Assembly: GCA_030278955.1 (NCBI GenBank)
Contig: JAOANR010000002.1
Coordinates: forward strand, 24,848,057-24,912,056
Direction of reading: 5' to 3'
Length of the DNA: 64,000 bases
Origin: Hygrophila difformis
Lineage: Eukaryota > Streptophyta > Magnoliopsida > Lamiales > Acanthaceae
The number at the start of each line of letters is the position of its first letter. Position 1 is the stretch's first letter. Made by a program: the position numbers and the translations under genes. Shown here one piece after another: positions 1-10,710 of this stretch. The notes below the pieces were generated by a model, which was not told the DNA's origin, ran no database searches, and worked only from the letters and a program-made list of their open reading frames with translations.

Positions 1-868
1 ATTAAATAAATCAAGACACATAATACTTCCTCAATTTTTATGAAAGTGAATCGGTAGACTTTTGATATTCTTCTTTGCATAACTTTGATTCAACATTTTC
101 AAGCATATATTAAAAAAATACATAATTTAATGAGATTTCGTTAGATTTATTTAATCATGTAGTTTTAAATATGTGGAACTTTTATAATTTTTACTTGTAA
201 AACTGTTTGCACTTAAAAAAAAAAATGTAGCATATAATTACTAAATTATCTGTCAAATTATGTAATGACTAATAATTATTGACAGTGCATTTACTTTATG
301 TGCTTTGTATACTATGGATTTGTATTTATAAATTAAGTCAAATTTTATTGTTTAAATATTTGATGAAAGCGTATACAGTAAAACTTTTTATCGTATATTG
401 TCACTCCATATTTATTTCAATAGGTCCGAATTGGAATGAGGAATAATTCTGACGAATATTTGGATTTGAAAATTTTAGTATTTTTCGGACCGACTTTCGA
501 GAAATTTTCCGGACATTATTTCCAACTTTGTCTGAAAAGCCCAGAATAATGAGTAGATTATTTTTTTGGCGAAGCATGATGAGTAGATGATGATCTCTTT
601 TGTTTGGTAAAAACCAATTTTTCCCTCAAAAGAAAAGAAAAGAGAATTTAAAAAAAAATAAAAAACTAAAATTGGAGCATTGATTTTTGTAGAGCTCAAG
701 TGAACGCCCAGACGAGAGCTCCACGCTACAGAGGGAAGAAATTGGTTCGTAGCGCTCAATCTAACTTGGAGCGTTAATTACAAAGACAAATGCTCCAACG
801 CTCCGAATGCTGGGGAATGCCCCCAACTCTTTGACTTCTAAATTTTGATTAAGGGCTATGAGGTCTTA
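1..868. other. AT-rich intergenic sequence, no gene
   Basis: No coding signal stands out. A minus-strand open frame at 475-759 has no recognisable domain and is probably chance. The first 230 bp share a diverged stretch with the MITE-like element at 4420-4678: in both, a run ending in a poly-A-rich patch is followed by similar words around 'taatca', 'tagttttaaat' and 'ataatttttactt'. This suggests a second, badly degraded copy. Around 735-815 there is a short inverted repeat (GGAGCGTT ... AATGCTCC) of unknown meaning. Confidence 0.6.
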
Positions 869-2616
869 TCTTCTATATAATAAATTCTAAATACTTTTTG
901 GCATGTGCAGACTCTTTTGTCCTCATTAAATTTAATTCGTCCTTCTTAATTTTAAGGGTAAATAAGTTATTATATGCTATTTTTTAGATCAACGGTCCTT
1001 ATTAAAACACATAGGCAGATTGATAGCTGCTGAGTAATCGCTGAGTAATGCCATGTCATCAGACACATCATCAATATCTATATTTAGAAAATAAATCTAT
1101 CTATTAATATACAAAAATCTTGAGAAAATCTTCATATATATTTTAAAAAGATATAAGATTACAACTATATATAATACATTATATTATTTGATTGTATACA
1201 TAATACATAATATTTAAAAAAATATACGTAGTATAATCCTATATCAATATAATATAAGGAATATAATAACCATATTTTAAATAAAAATATTTCATCAAAA
1301 ATATGTTGTAAACATTAAATTGACCATAAAATTATTGATTAATATAAATTGACTAATCACCTAAATTTTTTTATATTATGCTAAACAAATTAATTCTACA
1401 TAATTTTTTTGTTCATTTTAAAGAAGAAAAGAAAGAAAAGGAAAAAAAAGACTAAAACACATCATAGTTTAATTATTCGGCATAAGATCCTTAATCCAGT
1501 AATCTTTTTCAATTTCAAAATAAAATAAAATATATATTTATCCAATAATCCTTATCTATTTCAATATAAAATAAAAATGTATATGAAATTTGGAGTAAAT
1601 TGTTATAAAATTTTTTTATAAATAATTTATATTGTAAAAGAATATTAGAAGTATTTTAATATAAACAATATTTAAAGATTTGTGGTAATAATAAATAGTT
1701 TGGGTTGTAGCAATATTTTTACCCAAAAAATTCTAATATTAGGTGATTCAAACATGGTAGAAAACATGTTAATTCAATAAAAAATCATTTACCATTTTAT
1801 TTTTCACAAAAAATAGCATAAAGTAAACAATTAAACATAAATAAATAGTACTAATTAATTATTATTTGAACTATTCCCAAAATATAACCCGAAACTTATC
1901 AAGTTTGGCCATTTATGCCCTTAATTATTTTTTGACAAAAAATACACAAACTTTTATTTGCTTAAAAATTCTATCATTCTACCTTTTAAAATATCAAATT
2001 CAACCTCATCAATTCTAAAAATATCGCATTTTGGTCCTAAGAATTTGAAAAGAATCTCATTCCACCCATTAACATTTGAAAAGTTTCGCATTAGCGTAAC
2101 AACTTGAAAACAGTGTATTTAGCAATTAATTTTCCCTTTTACACATTTCCATTTTTAGATAAGTTAAGTTTGATTAGAATTTTAATTATTATCAAATCCC
2201 ATTAAAAGTAATCACTTTTACTATTCTGCACAAATTCCAATACAATTTTACTTTTCTACACAAAGTCCCTTATATTTCTTTAATTCTTAATATTTCAAAA
2301 TTGGTACAGATAAAAATTATATAAAATATATATTTTAAAACTACACGATTAGACGATTCTAACAAGACCACACTTGATTATTTTTCTCTAATTACATCAT
2401 TACGATAACATTAAGTCAAAGTTAAATAACAAACAGTATCAAAATTTATTAGAATCTTAAATACAAATACTCACACCACTTTAACTACTAAACTCCACCA
2501 CCTAAATTACCGTGCCCAGAAGAAATGTGTCAAACTTCGCGGGACGGGGGAGTAATAAAATTAGATTATACTATTTAATAAAATAAAATAGCATACTATG
2601 AATGATAAATCAAATT

Positions 2617-3021
2617 TGAATGTGATTCAATGAATGTGGTGCGATGGTTGGAAGAGCTAGGGAACTTCCCGTGGAGGCTATCACATTTATTGCCTCCGAT
2701 TGCAACTGTTTTAAACTGTACTGGTAGGATCCGAGTGACACACATTCTAAGGGAAAGGAACGGACTTGCATATCAATGGGCAAGGAGAGGGGCAGCGGGG
2801 GAGGAAAATATTGAAATCTAGTATTAGATTCATGGATTTTGAGTTCTGTAGCACGAAATGCATTCTGTGGTACCTGTTCTTATTGTTCTGTTTTGTTCTG
2901 ATTTGCATTTTGAAGTGAGATGCTGTGAGCAATATTAACAGTAGTTTGGGATGTAAATGGCCTAATCTTTTGATGCTTGGCCAGTTATTAATAAAGGATA
3001 TTTTCCTATCGCAAAAAAAAA
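2617..3021 (+). mobile_element. 5'-truncated LINE (non-LTR retrotransposon) with poly(A) tail and 17-bp TSD
   Basis: Seen: the 17-bp word GAATGATAAATCAAATT occurs at 2600-2616 and again at 3022-3038, immediately after a short A-run (3013-3021). A perfect direct repeat flanking a fragment that ends in poly(A) is the signature of target-primed reverse transcription. An AATAAAG polyadenylation-type signal lies about 20-25 bp before the tail. The fragment starts inside coding sequence, so it is strongly 5'-truncated (405 bp). The intact TSD suggests a fairly young insertion inside the Helitron candidate. Confidence 0.8.
2630..2821 (+). pseudogene. C-terminal remnant of a LINE ORF2 RNase H-like domain
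   Basis: A 63-codon open frame. Its end contains IRVTHILRERNGLAYQWARRG, which resembles the last helix region of the plant LINE/RVT_3-type RNase H domain, where an R-E-x-N motif is followed by a small-residue/AD-like segment. The usual 'N..AD.LA' is altered here (N-GLAYQWA). It ends about 190 bp before the poly(A) tail, as expected for the 3' end of ORF2. Identification rests on pattern memory only. Confidence 0.45.
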
Positions 3022-3269
3022 GAATGATAAATCAAATTATATTTATTGTAATATCTTTAATTTTAGAAAGTAATTTCATTACTATTTATATTTATATTCT
3101 TATTTTATTTTATTTGAATTTTTTATTTTATTTTTATTATTTTTCAGATGTTTTATTTTTCTAATTTTTATTTCATCACAATTTCTTAAATAATAAATAT
3201 AGTTATCCAGATAGAAAAATAGTTTATAATTAAAAAATGTGCTCAAAAAGCATACATTCTAAAAAAAAC

Positions 3270-3388
3270 AATTTGGTATCGAAGTATAAGTAAAATACTA
3301 CCAAACTAAATAATGAATTAAAATTAAGTGTTATAAATAAATTTGGTATCGAAGTATCGAAGTATAAATAAATTTGGTATCGGAGTAC
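3270..3388. repeat. Short local duplications of an 'aatttggtatcgaagtat' word
   Basis: The word AATTTGGTATCGAAGTAT occurs at about 3270, 3340 and 3371 (the last with one change), with GTATCGAAGTATCGAAGTAT stuttering between copies. It is a small, imperfect tandem/slippage repeat in AT-rich DNA with no coding content. The rest of 3039-4060 shows nothing else recognisable. Confidence 0.6.
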
Positions 3389-4419
3389 AATTTAAGGGTT
3401 ATAATAATAATAAATTGAAAAAAATAAAAATTAAATTAAATTAAATGACAATATTAACTACCAAACTTTTTTCATAATCAATATGGAAAAGAAAAAATTG
3501 GACAATATTATGGACTAAAATAATATTTTAAAATTAACAAATAATCAAAACGTAATTATAATTATTTTATAAAATTAAAGATTAGTCCATAAAAACTAAT
3601 CACAATAAAGATTTAAAATACATTACTTAATAAAATATAAGTTTTAAATGATGAAAAGATAAAAAAAAGTATAAATAATATTCTTTAAAAACTTTAGGGA
3701 TAATATTCAAATTGTACAATATATTAGGGAGTAAAATAATATTTTTTAGAATCTTAATTATGCAAAAATATAATTTTTTCTAATTTTGAATAGTTAAAGG
3801 GTATTTATTTTCCATCTTGCTCTCATCATTTTAGATATGAAAGCAAACTCTATATATTTAGTTTTCTAATAATAACAATAATTTATTTATATTATGTTCA
3901 CCTGGTTATTGGCTAGAATTTTTTTCCTTCATCTTATTCTCTCTCCTGTATTTTCCTTTTAAATTTTTATTGCATGTATTCAACCACTACTTAAGCAAAA
4001 GACTTTGAATCTTATGTAATCCAAAAAAATCTATATTCACATTTATAATGTCATATTAGTTCAACACCCGTGCGTAGCGGACGAAAAAATCTAGTCAGTT
4101 TAATTTTTGCTTGGGTTAAGTAAAAAATTCTTACCAATTCATTTATATTGCTTTAGGATTGCAAGTGTGAAGGTAAGAGTGTTCTATGTTCTCATTTTCT
4201 AAGTTTTTGGTTCTTGTCAATATTTCTATTTTTTAGTTTGAAGTTCGATCTGTAACCACTCCATTTTCTCTAAATATACAACGGAAGTAAAATACAGAAA
4301 CAACGGGATAGATGTTACCGTCACGTATTCTGGGCTTTCTGGAATATGCTAACTCGCATACTTACAGAAAATTATGTGCAAATTGTTTTGCATATAACTC
4401 GCAAAGGAAATCTTATACT

Positions 4420-4678
4420 TCTTCCATTCTCTTTTAAATGATCCATTTGCATAGTGTCAACTATTCATTAAGTAATTTCAACAAAATTTTTAATATATTT
4501 ATTTATATTAAAAAAATATAGTCAAGCGAGATGTTGTTTGATTTGTCTAATCACATAGTTTTAAAATATTAATTTTTTTATATAATTTTTACTTATATCC
4601 AATTTGAATTATTAACATTTAAAAATGTGTCTTGAACAGCGTGAAATAAAAAATGAGCATTTAAAAGAGAACGAAAAG
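4420..4678. mobile_element. MITE-like element with about 20-bp terminal inverted repeats
   Basis: Seen: the left end (4420-4440) reads TCTTCCATTCTCTTTTAAATG. The right end (4658-4678) is CATTTAAAAGAGAACGAAAAG, whose complement matches the left end at all but about three positions. The interior is AT-rich and non-coding. The size (about 260 bp) and TIRs fit a MITE. I cannot fix a convincing target duplication, so the transposase superfamily is undetermined. A diverged relative may lie at about 20-230. Confidence 0.5.
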
Positions 4679-4799
4679 CTTTATAAATACTTTTGGTTTA
4701 CACAACCAAGCATAGGAAATGCATTTCCTCAAATGAGCTCAACTACAATAATGAAATAAATCCATGTAACTTTGATCTAAAAGAGGTTGTCTACCTCGT

Positions 4800-5305
4800 A
4801 TTTCAAAAAATATTGTTAAAAATGTGAAATGCATTGTTTAAAACAGTAAGGCATCATATTTCAACAAGTCGGATAAAACCCAAATAATTCATCGAGAATA
4901 ATAAAAGCATACGCCAAAAACCAAGGAGAATTTAAATTACATATTTTCCATAAATAATACTCAAACCGTGCCCGTACAAAATAATGTTTTATTGATCCTT
5001 GCAGATATCAACTTGAAAGGAGATGTTAAGAAATGTAGAATCAGTGAAAACAATAGCTGAGTAAGTAGACATTTACTTCAGAAGGAGGTCGGGTTGCAAA
5101 AATAATTTAAAAACAACATTTATGGTAATGGTATGCTTAAAATGAGATTTAATTTGCACATAAATGCAACATTAATCTAGAACCCCGGGATCATACAATA
5201 TAACAATATGCGTTACCGAGAATTAATTATCTAACCTAACATGATGTGCATGTTCTCTACCGTAGGGCCAAATCTGACATACATTCAAGGTGTGGGGAAG
5301 GTAAG
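4800..5305 (-). repeat. Possible decayed Tekay-type LTR fragment flanking element E
   Basis: Weak co-linear similarity to the LTR of element A (37506 onward): a 'ctaaaagag..g' word, then 'tatttca', AT-rich runs, 'tcgagaataataa', and finally 'gctgagtaagt' at about 5056, matching 'gctgagtaagttaac' at 37910. Orientation would be the same as element A. The junction with E at 5305/5306 is abrupt and coincides with loss of the first 0.8 kb of E's LTR. A pairwise alignment is needed. Confidence 0.3.
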
Positions 5306-6059
5306 AAATTTCCTTCCACATGACATCGTGCTGATTTCCATCAGTCCCCGTATGCCGTGGGAATCCGGATCAACCAACTCGATTGCTCAAACTGATCTGG
5401 TAAGGATAAGAAAACCATAATGGGATTGAAAATGTAGATCCAGTTCAAGGACAAAGAAGGAAATCCGGGGTCGAATCAAATGGACCCAGCAGCCAGAAGC
5501 TGACCAAGGAAGCAGAAGAATGACCTTTAGATGCAAAAACGGATTAAATTGGCATAAAGAGGTCAAAGCCACCGCGGAAGCCGTCGGCGGAAATTGATTG
5601 AAATCTGATCGGAAGTCGGCCGGAAAATTTTTCGGTCACGGGTCAACGCCGAAATAGTGGCAGTCAACATAGGCCCTAGCTGGTCAATGATCAAGAATTA
5701 CAAGAAGTCCCCCTTCTGTTTTTGATAATGGCCAAAATTGCCCATTATTTGCAATCCATTTCCGTGTCTGAGACGGACATTTTGATCGTAATCCCATCTT
5801 ATTTTAATAAGAAAACAGTTGAATTCGACAGATTAGTGCAAGTTTGTAAGGAAAATAAGCTGGTAATGAAAGACACAAAAATATGCAATTTTAATTGTAT
5901 TTGTGTTAGAAAAATCAAAAAATATGAAAAAAAAGGAAAAAGAAAAGAAAAAGGAATGAAAAGATGGGCAAAAGAATAAAATAGCCCACAAAAATAAAAA
6001 AAGATGGGAAAAAGAATGAAAATCCCACAAACTGAAATTTTTGTTTAAGTGTTGAAAAT

Positions 6060-6490
6060 CAATTCGGTCTGCGCAAATTCGGTCTAAACCGAATTGCTCA
6101 ATAGACCGAGTTGCTGAAGGGAAGAAGAAGAAAAATAGACAAGTGTTGCAGAAGAGAAGCAGAGCAACCAATTCGGTCTGTGGCAATTCGGTCTAAACCG
6201 AATTGACCCCTAGACCGAATTGCACTATGGAAAGAAGAAGACCCTGAGCAGAAAAGAAAAGAAGGGATTCGATGGTCTAGGCCGAATTGCTTGCATAGAC
6301 CGAATTGCCTTAAAGCAAGGAAGCCAAACAGGAGCCATCATCAATTGGAAAAGGCCAATTCGGTCTACACATAGACGAATTGATGAATGAATGCCACATT
6401 CCATGCTCAAGATCAAGAAGGAAGACCTCATGCAATTCGAATTGCACCAATTCGGCCTAAACCGAATTGCTTGAGGAGACCGAATTACAT
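6060..6490. repeat. Palindromic half-site array in E LTR (U3, copy 1)
   Basis: Five modules built from the half-site CAATTCGGTCT and its complement. The clearest (about 6169-6222) reads half-site, 4 bp, half-site fused to its complement, 7 bp, complementary half-site. Modules start near 6060, 6169, 6269, 6357 and 6434, roughly every 80-110 bp. The third and fourth are degenerate here; the third is complete in the 3' LTR (about 36266-36320). They lie upstream of the TATA box. Confidence 0.85.
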
Positions 6491-6580
6491 TCAAAATTGC
6501 ATCCAATTGAAGCTGTGAGCACGTGAGAAATGCATGGCACTGTTGATGGGCCCTGATGGGCCTAGGGTTTCGAGAAGAAG

Positions 6581-6588
6581 TATAAAAG
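6581..6588 (+). promoter_or_regulatory. TATA box of E 5' LTR
   Basis: TATAAAAG follows a GGGCCC/GGGCCTAGGG-rich stretch and is repeated at 36594 in the 3' LTR. Transcription would start about 30 bp downstream, near 6615. That puts roughly 2.1 kb of U3 and 4 kb of R-U5 in a full LTR. Confidence 0.65.
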
Positions 6589-7470
6589 CTGACCTTCCTC
6601 AACACAAGAAATATTCTTACACACTTTGACATTTTGCTGGGAGACAAAAAGAAGGAGCAGAAGCAGTTCTTCACCCCTTAAGGGTTAGGTAGGTAGTTTA
6701 GTTTAGTTAGTTTATTTTCATGCATGTAGTTTAGTTTTAATGCTTTAATCTTAGGTTTTTTTGTAGAAGCTTGTTACTACCTTTAGAATAGCCATTTCCA
6801 TACATTTCACATGCTTTGTAGTTAGAATAAACCCTACCTTCAAGTTAATGATGGTTTTGGGTTATTTATTTGCTTTCAAGGGCTAATACAAGAAAAGATC
6901 CAGAAATGGGTTGTTCTTTTTATGTTTTTGGCACTCATTTAATGCTTTCCTTAGCAATAAATGTAGAATGTTTGTTTGTTTCAACTAGGTTACATTTATT
7001 ATGTCCTAGTTGACTTACATTCTCAATAAATGCATGTTTAGTGGGTTTTTGGTTTGTTTTTATGCCTTAGAGCTTCAAATAAGTGTTCTTAGGTTTTAGA
7101 CACTTTTAGGGTTGTTAGAATTTATTTAATGTCTTATGTTACTGTTCTTGTTTTCTTTATTTTAGTTTATTGTTGCCTTAGATAATGTAAGTGTTCTTAT
7201 TTTTATGCATGTAGTTCTTAGATGTTTAAGTGTTTTAGGTTCTTTAATCTTTGATTTCTTGTTTGTAGAATTAGGGTTTGATTTCTTACCACTGCCCACT
7301 GGACACGTACTCTACTATTGCTATTTCCTTAAAATGCTCACTAGTGTGGCTGTGAGGTGACACTGATGTGAAATGAAGGATTTGGTAAATCTCATCCATC
7401 ATAGACCACACAGTGTAAACCGAACCTGTACTTGTGAGCACAAAAATACACTTATGTGGAAAAAGACATG

Positions 7471-8010
7471 CAATTCGATTTGAGGCAATTCGGTCTAAAC
7501 CGAATTGCCCATGAAAATGGAAGTGCATGGTAAAAATCTTTGTTGAATGCCTTATATAAAAATCCATATGCAATTCCGTCTAGGCAATTCGGTTTATGAG
7601 ACCGAATTACATAGCAAAAATTCTCCTCATATGGTGCACAGGCAATTCGGTTTAGGCAAAATTGCTTCCATAGACCGAATTGACCTTATACACCATATTG
7701 TATGCATTCCATCCCCTCATGCCTTAGTTTATTTTTCTTGTGTTACCAATTCGAATTGCCAATTCGGTTTAGACCGAATTGACCTGGCAATTCCAATCAC
7801 CCTCATTTTAGGGTAAATGCCTTGTCCAAATTTGAGTAAGGGAATGACTTCATCAATTCGAATTGTCCAATGCGGTTTAGACCGAATTGCTTCGACAATT
7901 CGAATTAGATGATGTTTCATATCTTTGCAAAGATTAATTGGGTAAAGTAATACTTCATCCCTCATGCATCCTCAATTCGGTCTAATTTGTGCCTTACCTA
8001 GTAGACCGAA
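7471..8010. repeat. Palindromic half-site array in E LTR (transcribed part, copy 1)
   Basis: About six further modules of the CAATTCGGTCT type near 7471, 7569, 7641, 7747, 7854 and 7972, again spaced about 70-120 bp. Some contain the variant palindrome CAATTCGAATTG. They lie about 0.9-1.4 kb downstream of the TATA box, so the genomic transcript would contain them as potential RNA hairpins. Confidence 0.8.
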
Positions 8011-8254
8011 TTGACTTCTTCCTTCTATGTTGAAACTTCAAAAATATTTTATCTTCCTGAGTTGTGTAAGTTGCATGGGTGTATTGGGCTTAGGCCCATT
8101 ATATCTAATTTTATCCATTACACATCTCAACTCATTAGTGTCTAAACAATTGTGTGATTAACACTCACACAATACCATAAATATTTTGTTAATTTCATCT
8201 TTTCTGTTTATTGTGTGTATGAATGGGTAATAAGGAACATCACAGATCAATGTT

Positions 8255-8391
8255 GGTGAAAAGGTCCCTTCACCGGGATAATGATTAGCTCGTCCTCTGT
8301 GTGTTAATTATTACTCGTTATTTTGCATGATCTGATTAGTGGTTGGTGGAAGCTACGGCGAAAAGGTCCCTTCACGGGGATAACGATTAGC
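8255..8391 (+). repeat. Two copies of a 35-bp hairpin-containing word in E LTR
   Basis: 8255-8290 and 8358-8391 share 'gaaaaggtcccttcac.gggataa.gattagc'. The first copy has GGTGAA and TTCACC flanking AAGGTCCC, a perfect 6-bp stem with an 8-nt loop. Both copies recur in the 3' LTR at about 57750-57890. Function unknown. Confidence 0.6.
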
Positions 8392-10257
8392 CACTCAGCC
8401 AACTCCTAATTAGATACAGTTTTCTTTTCTTTATCTTAATTTCAAACCTGAATTTCGAGCTATAGTACTGTTAGATAGTGTCGATCAACACTGTTATAGC
8501 ATTACTGTAGTAAGAAAACGTGTAGGTTTTTCCTCACTCATAGACAGTAGGACTCTCGATGATAGCGATCACTGTCATTAAGGGATCCCTACTGTCTAAA
8601 AATCATTCCATCTGGAATACTTGGGAACCGGATAGCAGATGTTTGCAGTCCGGATAACCCCTATTATTTCTGGCACTCTTTTTAGCCAAATTCTTCTTAT
8701 CTCAGGCTAATCCATCTTTGTGTATCAAATTCTGTCTAACCCCACCATATATTTTGGGGTAATTTATTTTGCTTCTCATATACATGTATGCATGATATTA
8801 TTATGTAGGTATTGTGGTCTATAGTATTTTGGAGATCCTTCTCCTTGGACATAGAACTTGATCTTAAATCAGATGCTGCATAATAAATTTCCACAAAAAT
8901 CACTTTATAAAATCCGGATCTAAGTAAGGGATAAATTCGACAGTTATGACTAACTCATATTCTACTGGGGGTTGATTTTGAGAACTTAGAAGCAGAGTCA
9001 GCGATTAGGTCTCACCTAGACTGAAAGGATCTGTGTTTTAATTGAGAGTTTAGTACCTGTTTAGGGAATGATTTTCAAACATCTAATGTTTTCTCAAAAT
9101 TACTGTGTGTTGGAAATCTTCTATTACGTATTGCATCGAATCAGTGTCCACTTGGATTCGGACAAGATGTGATAAATAATACTAGAGGAACAACATATAG
9201 GCTTTGGTTAATTTCTAAGGTAGGGTTGAGTATTCTTTCAACTACTATCTTCTCCCACGAAAGCCTAAAATTGAGTCTTCAGTGAGTACATTCGGGATAG
9301 ATCTTCACAGGTCTGTTCCACTCAGTTTGTATCTCATAACTAACTGGATGTTATAAGCCCTGTGGCTTACTGATATTTGGGAAGTTCTAAATCTGCATCT
9401 GGTCACCAAGACCAGGGGCTCTTTTATACTAACGGAATGAGATAGCTTTTAAGACTTCCGAGTGATAGGTTTTTAAATGCTTTCTTTACTGCTTTTTTTA
9501 CCGCTTTCTTTAAAATGCTTTCATAGAGGTCACTCGGAAGAATTAGAGGTTGGCCGCCGGTTGTAAGGTTTAAGAGTTATGGATTAGTTCGGGAATTAAT
9601 TTGGACTTTGGGTGTGACAAGGGGGATGATAGGAGTACTTGGCATGTCAACTAATGATGTGTTGGGTGTTGCTTATCCAACATGGAGGAATAACATACCT
9701 GGGCAGGGGCAGTTATTAATTTGTGGTATCTTAGAGGTTGAGGTCTTAAGAGCATGTAAATTCTGACTGTAAGTACCTGTCTATTAAAGGGAACACAGTC
9801 TAGAAAGCATGAGAGTTAGCTAACTGATGGATTATCCCAAACAAAGATCTGTGTATTAAAATGGAAGTTTAATTGTGTTTCATCTTAATCTTGTCCAATC
9901 TTTATTACTTTCTCCCTGTCCCTTTTGTCACATTCTAAATCTGCTTTCATAGAATAATTTTACCTGCTTTCTTAGCATAATTCCTATTACTTTCTTAGAA
10001 TAGATTTAATTGCTTTTTAAACTAATTTTACCATGCTTTGTAGGATAATTTTTTTTTACTGCTTTCATAATCTAGTTTAATTTATTGTCAAGTAGTTGTT
10101 AGAAACCATTGCAAAACTAGAATCGAGTAACCGAGTGGAAAATCTTAGTAAATGACGTGGGCCCTACTTCTATCGCACATCCTCCAGTGAACGATCCGGT
10201 CTTACTATAAATTACTGCAATTTTTGACATCGTGCGCTTTCGGGGGCACAGTTTTTT

Positions 10258-10571
10258 AACACGAGTAATAAAAACGTGACAACCTATAAACATATCCCTA
10301 ATCCCAATTCAATCTTCATAAATTGGTTTCATTAAATAAAATTAAACCGGGATTATTATTCTTCAGAAAATACTCATATAGTGGGAAATTGTCAAAAGTT
10401 TCATGCCGGTGAGTTTCATGGCACCATTTGAAATCAAAGTTTCCCACATGAGTAATAAAATGTGAAATATATCCTTAAACCCCTTCCCATAAATCATAAC
10501 TATTTTCATTTAATAAATTCAAACTCGATATTTTAGAAAATACTCGTGCGGGGAAATTGTCAAAAGTTTCA
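10258..10571 (+). repeat. Diverged tandem duplication at the 3' end of E LTR
   Basis: Two related segments, about 10258-10410 and 10446-10571. Each starts with a 'gagtaataaaa.gtga' word and ends in 'aaattgtcaaaagtttcatg'. The first ends in TGCCGGTGAG, a weak echo of the primer binding site; the second joins the true site. The same pair is in the 3' LTR (about 61345-61658), which ends after the second copy and so fixes the LTR end. Confidence 0.65.
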
Positions 10572-10589
10572 TGGCGCCGTTGCCGGGGA
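10572..10589 (+). other. Primer binding site of E (tRNA-Asp type)
   Basis: TGGCGCCGTTGCCGGGGA immediately follows the LTR's terminal CA. From knowledge of the family, this complements the 3' end of plant tRNA-Asp and is the usual site in Athila-type elements. A short leader (10590-10710) separates it from gag. Confidence 0.85.
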
Positions 10590-10710
10590 GGATGCAACGC
10601 CGTTTATTAAGAGAATTACACTCCTGATTTACTCATAGATAGTTTTGTATATATTATTGAACTATTACTAACCTGGGGGTTGTGCAGGTGCTGTCACATC
10701 GTGATACAAA

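Larger units (their letters stand above)
869..4094 (+). mobile_element. Candidate non-autonomous Helitron (3.2 kb)
   Basis: Seen: the segment starts with TCTTCTATATAATAAA directly after an A and ends with CTAG directly before a T. Plant Helitrons start with TC, end with CTRR and insert between A and T without a target duplication. About 12-20 bp before the end is an imperfect hairpin, CGTGCG-TAG-CGGACG (one stem mismatch), preceded by ACC, which resembles the usual GC-rich hairpin of plant Helitron 3' ends. The first 150 bp are AT-rich with a 'gatcaacggtcc' word that I associate with Helitron 5' regions. There is no Rep/helicase gene, so it would be non-autonomous. It carries a later LINE insertion. 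The ends were found by eye and have not been compared with a family consensus. Confidence 0.55.
5306..10571 (+). repeat. 5' LTR of element E, missing its first 0.8 kb
   Basis: Matches the 3' LTR (35322-37505 then 56958-61658) almost base for base once the inserted elements are removed. The match starts at AAATTTCCTTCC (5306); the corresponding 34517-35321 of the 3' LTR has no counterpart here. It ends in ...GTTTCA directly before the primer binding site. It contains the TATA box at 6581, two arrays of palindromic modules and T-rich transcribed sequence. Full LTR length is about 6.07-6.10 kb, exceptionally long. Open frames inside it (for example minus-strand 5833-6674) coincide with repeats and low complexity and are not supported as genes. 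Confidence 0.88.

Noticed and set aside
2925..3164. Small hydrophobic open frame
   Set aside because: Spans the LINE 3' UTR, its poly(A) and AT-rich flank; composition-driven.
5833..6674. Minus-strand open frames of 117-194 codons in E's LTR (also 35816-36687)
   Set aside because: They run through the palindromic array and Phe-rich low complexity, change length between the two LTRs, and have no recognisable domain.
5306..10571. Segmental duplication with 35322-61658
   Set aside because: The duplicated sequence ends exactly at a PBS on one side and flanks pol on the other; it is an LTR pair, with later insertions in the 3' copy.
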